Part shown: positions 36,195 to 47,999 of the stretch, one piece after another
How positions within the stretch are numbered: the stretch's first letter is position 1
Layout: every line of letters starts with the position of its first letter
Source of the DNA: Mactra quadrangularis
Lineage: Eukaryota > Mollusca > Bivalvia > Venerida > Mactridae
Direction of reading: 5' to 3'
Assembly (NCBI GenBank): GCA_025267735.1
Contig: CM046308.1
Span: 35,825,267-35,889,266, forward strand
DNA: 64,000 nt
Position numbers and translations under genes: made by a program
The notes under the pieces: model-generated
Seen by the model: only the letters and a program-made list of their open reading frames with translations
What the model was told of the DNA's origin: nothing
The model's database searches: none

Positions 36195-36680
36195 TAGTAT
36201 TGTTAGTAAGTATGGCCTCCAAAACCTCCCCTTATAGCCATACCCTTACCACCTTAACACTAAGAACTATAAAATATATTTCCTTAAGTTATAGTATAAA
36301 AACAAACTAAAGAATTGTTCATAAAATAAAACTCAAAAGTCAAGAAACTAATGTTAATGTTTTTAGTAAGTATGGCCTCCGAAACCTCCCCTTATAGCCA
36401 TACCCATACCACCTTAACACTAAGAACATAATTATGCTTCCTTAAGATATAGTAAAAAAACAAACTAAAGAATTGTTAATAAAACAAAACTCAAAAATAA
36501 AGAAACTAATGTAACAGTTATTAGTAAATATGGCCTCAAACCCCCCCCCCCTTACAGCCATACCCTTACCACCTTAACACTAAGAACAATAAATTATGCT
36601 AACTTTAGATATAGTGAAATAACTAATTAAAGTATGGCCTCCAAAACAGCTATATCCGAATCCACCTAATATTGAACACT
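36195..36680 (+). repeat. ~160-bp tandem repeat, 3.3 copies
   Basis: TAGTAAGTATGGCCTCC..ACCTCCCCTTATAGCCATACC..ACCACCTTAACACTAAGAAC starts at 36204, 36364 and ~36522, with a truncated copy at 36630. A poly-C run (36541-36550) occurs in the third. Confidence 0.85.
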
Positions 36681-36989
36681 GAGCACTATAAATTTACAGC
36701 TTGAAGATAAGTTTAATATAAGAAACACTTAAATCTTTACAAAAAATGATGTTGAAATAAGAAACAGAAAGATAAAAAAATAAGTACTTTTAAAAGTATG
36801 TTCACAACTTTAAGTATTTATCTGTTTACTGAGTTTAATGTGCTTTACAGGAAGTAATTTGAAGTATATTAATTATCTATTTACTGAGGAAAATATTCTT
36901 AAATCTACATGACTGTGTTCATTAATCCAAAACAATAATTAAGAAAAGTTAAATCTACTGTAAATGAATTTCCTAGTTCTGAACAATGA

Positions 36990-39850
36990 CAGAATGATGA
37001 TATAATTTGAACAACCACTATGTTTATAAACTCCACACACTGTACTATGAGTCATAGAGCTCACAATCTGAGTTTAGTTGACATGCTATTGAACCCATAT
37101 TTGTAAGACCAGGCAACTCTTACAACCCCCTCAGCTCGGCGTTCATCCAGCTCTGAGGCCCGCAGACTCTTCCACTTAGAAGGAGAGGTCATTTGTAGCT
37201 ATCTTCCAAACTATGTTCAATGTATAAAATTTGTTAATCAAAATGGTAGCTTTTGTATTATTTCTTCTATCTGTAGTAAAGTCGAAATAAAGAAATTACA
37301 TTTTAGCGAATACTGGTAACTTTTCCTTCCTAATTTGTAAACTTTTATGTAATATTATACAGCCCAAATGGATCTACTTACTTTAATTAATTCTCACTAT
37401 CAAATTTTACTAATATTAATCAAAGTCCTGAAAGTCCATCTAAATAAATTTGATAAAATGCAACTATTCATTACAGTACACTTGAATTCATAGACAAATG
37501 CTCAAGCTGTAGATATTTAGTACCCTAACATTATAATTACTAGCCATATTAATGTTGATCATATATAAATGCTCAAATCCTTAAAAATATAAAAACCTAA
37601 TAAAATAAACAAATAATTTTCAAGTAGTTAAAATTTTAACCTTAAATCATTAATTGATATCAAAGATCTTACATACAAAGTTTCATTACATAAACATTTT
37701 TAAAATTTGAATATTATAAGTTTCAAAAAATGTAGTTCAAAAATGTAGTTAAAAATATTCCATCAAGTATTTATCTCTTTATAGATTTATGGTAAGAATT
37801 GAAAACATTTATTATTCAACAAAGGCGGAAAGTGTTCCTAAATCCAGCTCATTTTTTTATTAACCTATCAATCAAGAAAAATGGTTAAACATTGTTCAGT
37901 TACAGTAAAACTAGGTTTTCTATATGCAAGTAACAACAAAATGATGATATAATTTTCACAACCACTATGTTTACAAACTCTACACACTGTACTATGAGTC
38001 ATAGAGCTCACAATCTGAGTTTAGTTGTCATGCTATTGAACCCATTTTCGTAAGACTAGGCAACTCTTACAACCCCCTCAGCTCGGCGTTCATCCAGCTC
38101 TGAGGCCCGCGGACTCTTCCACTTAGAAGGAGAGGTCATTTGTAGCTATCTTCCAAACTATGTTCAATGTATAAAATCTGTTAATCAAAATGGTAGCTTT
38201 TGTATTATTTCTTCTATCTGTAGTAAAGTCGAAATAAAGAAATTACATTTTAGCGAATACTGGTAACTTTTCCTTCCTAATTTGTAAACTTTTATGTAAT
38301 ATTATACAGCCCAAATGGATCTACTTACTTTAATAAATTCTCACTATCAAATTTTAATAATATTAATCAAAGTCCTGAAAGTCTATCTAAATGAATTTGA
38401 TAAAATGCAACTATTCATTACAGTACACTTGAATTCATAGACAAATGCTCAAGCTGTAGATATTTAGTACCCTAACATTATAATTACTAGCCATATTAAT
38501 GTTGATCATATATAAATGCTCAAATCCTTAATAATATAAAAACCTAATAAAATAAACAAATAATTTTCAAGTAGTTAAAATTTTAACCTTAAATCATTAA
38601 TTGATATCAAAGATCTTACATACAAAGTTTCATTACATAAACATTTTTAAAATTTGAATATTAAGTTTAAAAAAATGTAGTTCAAAAATGTAGTTCAAAA
38701 ATGTAGTTAAAAATATTCCATCAAGTATTTATCTCTTTATAGATTTATGGTAAGAATTGAAAACATTTATTATTCAACAAAGGCAGAAGGTGTTCCTAAA
38801 TCCAGCACATTTTTTTATTAACCTATAAATCAAGAAAAATGGTTAAACATTGTTCAGTTACAGTAAAACTAGGTTTTCTATATGCGAGTAACAACAAAAT
38901 GATGATATAATTTTCACAACCACTATGTTTACAAACTCTACACACTGTACTATGAGTCATAGAGCTCACAATCTGAGTTTAGTTGACATGCTATTGAACC
39001 CATTTTTGTAAGACCAGGCAACTCTTACAACCCCCTCAGCTCGGCGTTCATCCAGCTCTGAGGCCCGCGGACTCTTCCACTTAGAAGGAGAGGTCATTTG
39101 TAGCTATCTTCCAAACTATGTTCAATGTATAAAATCTGTTAATCATAATCGTGTTTAAATATTTTCTTCCTTCTGATGTCACGTCGGAAAAGAGAATTAC
39201 ATTTTACCATATATCTGTTTCCTGTTCACCCCGTTAAATGTCTAGTATAAATATATTACCCACATTTTCAATTAAGTTAAACTAATTAATCAAAGTCTTT
39301 ACAAGCAATCTCTATAAACCTTATTCAATGCAGGTATTTGTCTCTAAAACTATGTTCAGTAATTTAATTTAAGTACCATAGGCATTATCTTAGATCAACT
39401 CATGCATTGAAAGTGAAAAATATTAAATACTTAAAACTTTTCCTGACAGCTGTAAGTGAACTATTACAGATTAAGTCAAAGACAAGAAAGTTATTTAGAA
39501 ACTACATTTAAGTCACATTTTTAACCCTGATGGTGTAGAGAGAAAAATTATATTCTCACAAAAAATCAAATTTTTAATTTCAAATAAATCTAAGCATGTT
39601 TATTTTCATTATTATAACTGAATGGTTAAAACAAGACAGTAATTCAACATTCAGCAAGAAAAAGTTAAAGTTATTTATATCATTATCCTCTTAAACTATA
39701 GTATCCTATCATAGGTTTTAATAAAAAAGATAACCAATTCGATAATAAGGCATAAGACATGAAAAACCTTAACCTAAGCTGTAAAGGTCAGGAACTTTAA
39801 TGCAAGGATAAAATTCAGTTGCTACATAAACTTCTGATACATTATATAAT
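36990..39850 (+). repeat. ~950-bp tandem repeat, two homogeneous copies and one diverged
   Basis: CACACTGTACTATGAGTCAT is at 37036, 37983 and 38941 (spacings 947 and 958). Copies 1 and 2 match almost along their whole length. Copy 3 matches until about 39145 and then diverges sharply while still recognisable (TTAATCAAAGTC near 39293). No open frame spans the units. Confidence 0.9.
37070..37225. other. conserved GC-richer core of the 950-bp repeat
   Basis: The ~150-bp part AGGCAACTCTTACAACCCCC..CTTCCACTTAGAAGGAGAGG recurs nearly unchanged near 38018-38170 and 38975-39130. It is about 45% GC in 25% GC surroundings. It can form a hairpin (CTCAGCTCGG..CCAGCTCTGAG). I cannot tell whether it is an RNA gene, an exon or a transposon remnant. 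Confidence 0.5.
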
Positions 39851-40229
39851 ATACATAAATAAAACTTAAAAGAACTATCAAAATTCAAACTTTTTTCATT
39901 AAAACATACACTCTGTTCATGACTTAAGGCCGGTTAAAGCAGCTTTTTCATATATAAACAACATGTACCTAGAGGCAACTGTGGTGAAGGGCAGCCTCAC
40001 TTTCCCACATCCATTTAAGGGATGCCACAGCTGGAAGCAGTTTTCTGTCATACCCTGGACCCAAAGATGTTCAAAACCTATTCACTGAATTTTTTATCTT
40101 CTTACTTCTTTCAACTAATTATTTTCCGGATATTCCAAGTCGCCTCAAATAAAGTAAGTTCGTAAATGACCAATATAGGACAGATGGTCGGTCATTCCAA
40201 AGAGGTAAAACATAAAGCATTCAGTGACA

Positions 40230-42850
40230 ATGTGATTATAAAAAATTGTAAAAATATTAAGTACATGTTTCTATTATAGGAAAATACCCTAAAACCTTAA
40301 ATAGACAAGTTTCAGATATAAGAAAACAACCGCAATCCTGAAATTAAGAACATATTGCTAACATAATAAAATAACCGGAAACCTTCAGTAGAAGTATATG
40401 TTGCTAAAATAAGAAAAATGCTGAAACCTTAAGTAGAAGTACATGTTGCTAGAATAAGAAAATATGCTCAAACCTTAAGGACAAGTACATGTTGCTAATA
40501 AAAGAAATTACCCTAAAACCTTTAGAAGAAGTACATGTTGCTTATATAAGAAAATATCCTAAAACGTTTAGTGGAAGTACATGTTTCTGATATAAAAAAA
40601 ACAGGCCTTTTTTTCTTATATAACAGGGGCCGTTTACAGGCGCCTTCCCCTCTTGAAATTTCTTTAAAATCAAGCAGTTTTTCCCAAATATGGAGTTTAA
40701 CTTAGACTTTTTGTTCCCCTTTCTATGAAATTGCGATAACATTTCCCCAAATGTTCTATATAAGAAAAGGCCCCAGGCCCCTGCCCCAAGCATTGAAAAA
40801 AGCCCTGAGAAAATACCCTAAAACCTTTTATAAAAGTACATGTTGTTAACATAAGAAAATACCCTAGAACCTTAAGTAGAAAACATGTTGCTGATAAAAG
40901 AAAATACCCTAAAACCTCTAGTAAAAGTACATGTTGCTAATATAAGAAAATACCCTAAAACCTTTAGTAAAAGTACACATTGCTTATATAAGAAAATACC
41001 CTTAACCTTTAGTAGAAGTACATGTTACTAATTTAAGAAAATACACTAAAACCTTAAGTAGAAGTACATGTAGCTAATATAAGAAAATACCCTAAAACCT
41101 TAAGTAGAAGTACATGTCCCTAATATTAGAAAATACCCTAAAACCTTAAGTAGAAGTACATGTTGCTACCATAAGAAAATACTTTAAACTCTTATATAAA
41201 AGTGCATGTTGCAAATATAAGAAAATACTTAAAACCTTAAGTAGAAGTACATGTTGCTAATATAAGAAAATACCCTAAAAGCTTAAGTAGAAAATATGTA
41301 GCTTATATAAGAAAATACCCTAAAACCTTAAGTAGAAGTACAATCTGCAAATATAAGAAAATACCCTAAAACCTGAAATAGAATTACATGTTGCTAATAT
41401 AAGAAAATACACTTAAAACCTTAAGTAGAAGTACATGTTGCTAATATAATAAGACAATACCTTAAAACCTTTAGTAAAAGTACATGTTACTACCATAAGA
41501 AAATACTTTAAACCCTTATATAAAAGTACATGTTGCTTACGTAGGAAAATACCCTAAAACCTTTAGTAGAAGTACATGTTGCTTATGTAAGAAAAAACTG
41601 AAAACCATAATAAGAAGTACATGTTGCAAATATAAGAAAATACCCTAAAACCTGAAATAGAAGTACATGTTGCTAATAAAAGAAAATACCTTAAAACCTT
41701 AAGTAGAAGTACATGTTGCTAATATAAGAAAATACCCTAAAACCTGAAATAGAAGTACCTGTTGCTAATTAAAGAAAACACCTTAAATCCTTAAGTAGAA
41801 GTACATGTTGCTAATGTAAGAAAATACCCTAAAACCTTAAGTAGAAGTACATGTTGCTTATAATAGAAAATACCCTAAAACCTTAAGTAGAAGTACATGT
41901 TGCTAATATAAGAAAATACCCTAAAACCTGAAATAGAAGTACATGTTGCTAATAAAAGAAAATACCTTAAAACCTTAAGTAGAAGTACATGTTGCTAATA
42001 TAAGAAAATACCTTAAAACCTTAAGTATAAGTACATGTTGCAAATATAAGAAAATACCCTAAAACCTGAAATAGAAGTACATGTTGCTAATAAAAGAAAA
42101 AACCCTAAAACCTTAAGTAGAAGTACATGTTCCTTATATAAGAAAATACCCTAAAACCTGAAATAGAAGTACATGTTGCTAAAAAAGAAAAAACCCTAAA
42201 ACCTTAAGTAGAAGTACATGTTGCTAATATAAGAAAATACCCTTAAACCTTAAGTAGAAGTACATGTTGCTAATATAAGAAAATACCCTAAAACCTGAAA
42301 TAGAAGTACACGTTGCTAATAAAAGAATATACCTTAAAACCTTAAGTAGAAGTAAATGTTGCTAATATAAGAAAATACCCTAAAGCCTGAAATAGAAATA
42401 AATGTTGCTAATATAAGAAAATACCCTAAAACATGAAATGAAGTACATGTTGCTAATAAAAGAAAATACCTTAAAACCTTAAGTAGAAGTAAATGTTGCT
42501 AATATAAGAAAATACCCTAAAACCTTAAGTAGAAGTACATGTTGCAAATATAAGAAAATACCCTAAAACCTGAATTAGATGTACATGTTGCTTATAAAAG
42601 AAAATACCTTAAAACCTTAAGTAGAAGTACATGTTGCTAATATAAGAAAATACCCTAAAACCTTAAGTAGAAGTACAATCTGCAAATATAAGAAAATACC
42701 CTAAAACCTGAAATAGAAGTACATGTTGCTAATATAAGAAAATACCCTAAAACCTTAAGTAGAAGTACATGTTGCTAATAAAATAAAAAACACTTAAAAC
42801 CTTAATAATAAATACAAGTTGTTAATATAAGAAAGTACATTTAAACTTAA
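40230..42850 (+). repeat. 46-bp minisatellite (AAGTAGAAGTACATGTTGCT..)
   Basis: About 52 units of AAGTAGAAGTACATGTTGCT then AATATAAGAAAATACCCTAAAACCTT, interrupted once by the insertion at 40602-40807. Two unit variants alternate in the right half (..CCTTAAGTAG.. and ..CCTGAAATAG..), giving local higher-order structure. Units decay at both edges. Confidence 0.92.
40602..40807. mobile_element. 206-bp hAT-type MITE inserted in the 46-bp array
   Basis: Ends CAGGCCTTTTTTTC and, inverted, CAGGGCTTTTTTCA, as in hAT elements. The array units resume on both sides, which makes the borders clear; an exact 8-bp duplication is blurred by the A-rich target. The minus-strand open frame 40793-40542 runs through it and is a by-product. 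Confidence 0.75.
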
Positions 42851-45351
42851 ATAAAAAAACTCATAGTATATGTAAGAAAACAAGAAACTCATAACAAAGG
42901 TATTAATTGTTAATATAAAAAAGATTTGGAAATCATAACAAAAGTGCATGTCTTTAATAAGTGATAAAAATAAGAAGAAGTTTATTTTGTTTACATTACA
43001 ATTAAAATACATAAGAATACCCAGTAAATAAATTAAAGTAGAAAATAGAAAAAAAACACCAAACACTAAAATAACAAATAAAAAGACATATTATTTACAC
43101 ACAAAAAACATGAAATAACATAAATGAACAAATAAATGAAACAAATAAAGAGTCATAAATAAATCTGAGTTATAAAAATAAGAAACATAAGAAGCATACA
43201 ATAAAACAAGATATAAAAATATATTTAAAAGATTAAAGAAACCACCTTGATGTAAAAACTTTCTTCATCCTAAACACTACCATCAATCTACATGTTGTTA
43301 ATATGAAAATCAATAAAAATATCAAAGTTATAATATATAAAATAATAAATATAAAAATAATAAAAGTTCGATATAAGGAGCATAATACAAAACACAATAT
43401 CAAATTATATAAATAAAATTAAAAAACTCACATCAAAATACAGTCCGCGTCTTCTTTCTTCATACCATAATCTACCATCAATTCATGCGTTGTTCTTGTG
43501 TTGATACCAAATGATGCTTTTCTGTAAAAAGAAAATAGAACAAAAAAATTTGAAACATTTTGAGTTCCTAACAACAGTTCTTGGTAATAATTACATGTAA
43601 AATAAGTAAAAAAACATTTAAATACAACATATCTTACAACTAATACAAAAACAATGATAATTGAAAAAATTATAAAAGAAAACCCTCAACTCCTCTGCCA
43701 TGTACCCTGAGAGAAAACCCTTAACTCCTTAGCCATTGACCCTGAAAGAGACCATGATACCAACAAAGTTTGCTTTCCCCTTCAATACCTTACATTGAGA
43801 TACATGAACCCGTGTGCAAGGCCCTTCCAGTGGTGCTGATATCACATGGGCTGAGAACGTGCCAAAGCCTGCCTGGAAAAATCCTGGAGGGTTTTTGGCA
43901 TACATAATGTTCAAGTACCTTGCAGACTGGGTGACCCAAACAGCGCCAGCGAAATTCATAGGGGTTTGATAAGGAGAGGGTGGTCCGAGAGGCGAAAGGG
44001 AGCATGCATGAGAGGTGGGTGTTCATGAGGGGGAAGGGTTTAAAATGATGCTTCTCTGAGTTCTCTGAGAAAGGTGGTGGCATTTCCATGATTTTATACT
44101 ACCAGAGGTTTGTAATGTTGTACAGTGTGTTATAACAAAGAGTTAAATCCAAACCAACCATCAATAGACAGGGGAGGGGGGGGTCAATGGTTTCAGTCCC
44201 TGAATCTTAGTACATTAAACAACAGAATTTGTTATTCAATGTACTAGACCCATGAACTGAGACCATTGTCTAGATACAATATACCTACTCAGTGTTAAAA
44301 CACATAGTTTAAGCAAAATCTATTGATGTGAAATGTAGATTATACACTAAAATCATGCTTTATAAAAGCATTCCCCAAACCAAGCACTTATAAATGAGAC
44401 CTAATTCAAAGTGTCACAAAATGAGACTTACAGCATTACTCAATTAGCATTAGACATCATCAATTTCGATTCCATTTTTAAATTTGAAAGTAAAATGTGC
44501 GTAAATATACTCTACACACTATACTCTATTATACACATCATAAGTAAAGATCCTGTCTATTTGTTTACTATATTAAACAAGATTTCAACATCACATTTCA
44601 CCATTTTATTGTACTAAATTTTATCTGCCTAAAGAATCATAGAAATTAGATTTTACGTATTATCAATAAACTTGCATGTAACAGCCCTCTAAACCTCTTT
44701 AATGTAGTTCTATCAACACTCAAAGTTTAAAGTTTATTTTAAGCAGAGAATTATGAAATATTAACATATCTCATAATATCATGCAAACATACATGTATTT
44801 ACTTGGCCAAAATCACCCTTATTATCAATTAAATTGCTATGTTAGATGGAAAGCAATTTTAAGTCTCAATTATTCCAATGCTGTATAAATATAAAAAAGC
44901 TAATGAGCCCCATTGCTCATGAAACAATCATGGAAGTTCAGTTGTACTGCACAAGATCTAATGATAGACATTCCAATTTGAGGCAGTCAGACTTGGCATT
45001 TGTTTGAAACCCTTCTCAAACCCATACCTTGATGAAAAAGGCTATATATTCTTATATATACTGAAATCTCAAGCAATGATCTTGACAAATTCCAAAAGTA
45101 AGTATGAAACTGGAGAATACTGAGCAATGTTTTAGTATTATTTCTAGCTATAAAGTTACAAAGTCTAAACGTAATGAATTCTAAAATAATGAGGCCAAAT
45201 ATTGAATTATTATTTCAATATTTATCATTTTAATTTATTGATGAATACAGATCAGCCGAGAGACAGAAATAAATCAAATATATTAATTAATTTAAAGCAG
45301 TATAAGAGTATCTGGCAGTAAAATTATTCAATTAAGTCAATCAAGCTATTT

Positions 45352-45591
45352 ATGACAAAATTGTTATGATACGTAACTTGTTCACATCGTCTACATCATG
45401 CAATTTGAAATGAGACACCCAATTGCAGACTATGAATAATATCGCTGTTAGATTTGCGTGCAAACCTTGGTTTAAAATAAAAATTACGAAATCAAAATGT
45501 GATTAATAGTGTTTTCAGCGTGACCTTGCATTTACTAAGTAGAGATCTAGTACGACAACGAGAGTAAAACAGAATCTCTGTTTACAGAGAT
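45352..45591 (+). repeat. dispersed 400-bp repeat, copy B (truncated)
   Basis: Matches copy A from ATGACAAAATTGTTATGATA to the terminal ATCTCTGTTTACAGAGAT hairpin. It lacks the first ~115 bp and has an internal deletion after GTGATTAATAGTGTTTTC. More diverged than copies A and C. Confidence 0.75.
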
Positions 45592-46479
45592 TGTTCTAGC
45601 TTGTATCAGACATGGTTGATGTAGACAAACAATAAAGTAAAGTAACCAGCTTAAGATAATTTAGTTCTTTGGGATAACTGAATAGTTGATATTCATATTT
45701 TCTCGATCTTCAAAAAGTTTATTGAGACAATAAAGGTATTGCCTCTTCGACAATGTCTCTTAGAGTAATAATCATATCAATATAAAATCATCATGTTATA
45801 AGAACTAGGCTAGTTGCTACAAACTTGCATCAACCAATATAATAATATTTAACAACTGCAATGCAACTATTTAAAATTTAAATTACAATGAGTCATATAA
45901 ACTCATAATATAGTCATGTATACTGATTTCAAAAAAAATATAACTCGGTATTATAATAGAGTAACTCACATTTCTTAGAACTGAAAATACACTGACTTAA
46001 TAATTAAACAAGAGATGTAATGTGAAAACCACATTAAAGCCAGATCTAAAAACTTTAACGCAAAAATTACAAAGGGAAGTAATCATCACCCGTGCACCAT
46101 CTGGCTAAAATGAGAAATTCTATATACAGCTGACCAAAACTGTAGAGAAAACATTGAACATATCTAATTAAATTTATCGCACAAAATAGCATTGCAATAT
46201 TTAATATGTCTTCATAAAATTCACAAAAACACTGAAAACTCTAAAATGAAATCCATTCTCTTAATATTATATAACCGTATCATTGAAAATAAGGGCTAGA
46301 AAAAGTTACCATAATCAAACCCATGTTTTAATGTACAAACATATGAACAACAAAACTTCTCATTCAAATCTATTCAAATAATTGTGTCCATAGAGTAGTA
46401 TCATTATTAATCAAAACAATAATCTGTGCATACATCAAAGTCATCATTATCAAAGCCATACACATGTCTGTTCATTTGA

Positions 46480-46860
46480 AATAAACCTCTATCTACAATA
46501 CAAAATTTAGTAAACATTGTGCTTATGGTTAAGTTTAGCCACATGGAAATGCTTGTTATCATATACAGGACTATGGAGGGTGGTTTACCTAACCAGCTCT
46601 CTAAGAATCACCCTTCAACATAATTAGATTGACCCAACAAATTTCCCTAACTTAGTCTGATCAAATAAATCTTATTTTAATAACCTCTATCTACAGTACA
46701 AACCAAATCATACATGTGACTATGGTTAAGTTTAGTTACATGGGAATACTTGTTATTATAAATAAGACCATGGGGTGTGGTTCACCTAACCAACTAACAT
46801 AGATTAACCTTCAACAAGAGACCAACAACTCTACCTAATAATATTCTTAATATACTAATT
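46480..46860 (+). repeat. 197-bp tandem duplication
   Basis: ACCTCTATCTACA.TACAAA..CTATGGTTAAGTTTAG..ACATGG.AAT.CTTGTTAT..GTGGTT.ACCTAACCA occurs twice, with ATGGTTAAG at 46525 and 46722. The copies are about 80% alike by eye. Confidence 0.7.
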
Positions 46861-47137
46861 TCATAGAAGGATGTGTCTTGCAGTAACACATGAAAACTTG
46901 CAAATAATAAGAAACTTTTTAAATGATATATCTATCAATACATACACTTTAATGTATAAAGCAACATAATTAAGTATTTGTTACAACGATAATACATTGT
47001 AAACATTTCAGTCAACTCTGATTTACAAATACAATGTACATAAGCTAACATATTACTAGCAAGTTGATTTCATTTGAATTTATAAATGAACACTATAAAT
47101 GTAACTAACATCTAAACAATACTCGATATAATAACAT

Positions 47138-47441
47138 CTTCCGATCTAGTTATCCCCCCAGAATTCACTGGGTCCTTCACTAGATTACTCGGATTGTAGA
47201 TCTTTTATGATCTTCTTCCGATCTAGTTATCCCCCCAGAATTCACTGGGTCCTTCACTAGATTACTCGGATTGTAGATCTTTTACGATCTTCTTCCGATC
47301 TAATTATCCCCCCAGAATTCACTGGGTCCTTCACTAGATTACTCGGATAGCAGATCTTTTACAATTTTCTTCCGATCTAGCTATCCCCCCAGAATAAACT
47401 GGGTCCTTCACTAGATTACTTGGATTTTAGATCTTTTACCA
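47138..47441 (+). repeat. 77-bp tandem repeat, four near-identical copies
   Basis: CTTCCGATCTAGTTATCCCC..CAGAATTCACTGGGTCC..TAGATTACTCGGATTGTAGA starts at 47138, 47215, 47292 and 47369, exactly 77 bp apart. Very high identity implies recent amplification. Confidence 0.92.
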
Positions 47442-47883
47442 TGTTGTCTGGTATATTATTCTATAGTTTCAATTATATATTATCAATGATCCACCTTTTT
47501 TTTAATAATACTTGCTTGGATCATTTGTATTTTTTCTATATATTATTTTTGTTTATCTATATATTTTATTTTTATTTCATATGATCTATTTTGGAGCATT
47601 ATTATCAAGCCTGATTAGAGCTATTCACATGTATAATGTATAAATATATTTTAAAAACAATTTAGTTTCTAATTTCCCAAATATCATAAACCAAAGATGG
47701 AAAAACTAAGCTGACAATAATACGAAATTTACCTTGTTTGATACATTCAAATGTATGTAGATGACCATCATTTACCTGTTTCTGTAACTTCTATCACTTG
47801 GTATATAAAGTATAAATTTTCAATCAAACAAAGAAGGCATAACCATCTGATAGCCAATAAAACTTCAATCGCCATCAAAGTTT

Positions 47884-47992
47884 GGGGGGATGCACATTTA
47901 GTGCACTCAGAGTTACGAAAATGACAAATTTGGTACACGGGGGGATGCACATTTAGTGCACTCAGAGTAAAGAAATGACAAATTTGGTACAC
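47884..47992 (+). repeat. 55-bp duplication with TGCACATTTAGTGCA palindrome
   Basis: Two copies of GGGGGGATGCACATTTAGTG..GACAAATTTGGTACAC. The 97-codon minus-strand open frame over it (48061-47768) has no recognisable domain. Confidence 0.8.
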
Positions 47993-47999
47993 TGTACAA

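Larger units (their letters stand above)
42851..47130. other. AT-rich DNA, no gene recognised
   Basis: A GC-richer patch at 43680-44090 holds two overlapping minus-strand frames (76 and 99 codons) without a recognisable domain. It starts with a 35-bp duplication (GAAAACCCTCAACTCC / GAAAACCCTTAACTCC, 43679 and 43713). The rest is AT-rich apart from the repeats listed at 45352 and 46480. Confidence 0.4.

Noticed and set aside
28385..42850. Regularly spaced repeats as a possible CRISPR array
   Set aside because: Units are contiguous with no unique spacers, there are no cas genes, and the DNA is eukaryotic.
43729..44089. Two overlapping minus-strand frames (76 and 99 codons) in a GC-richer patch
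   Set aside because: No recognisable domain, frames overlap each other, no splice sites around them; the local GC content alone makes longer frames likely.
47138..47441. TCTTCCGATCT resembling the end of an Illumina adapter
   Set aside because: Only an 11-base match; it repeats every 77 bp inside a tandem array and is followed by host-like sequence, so contamination is unlikely.
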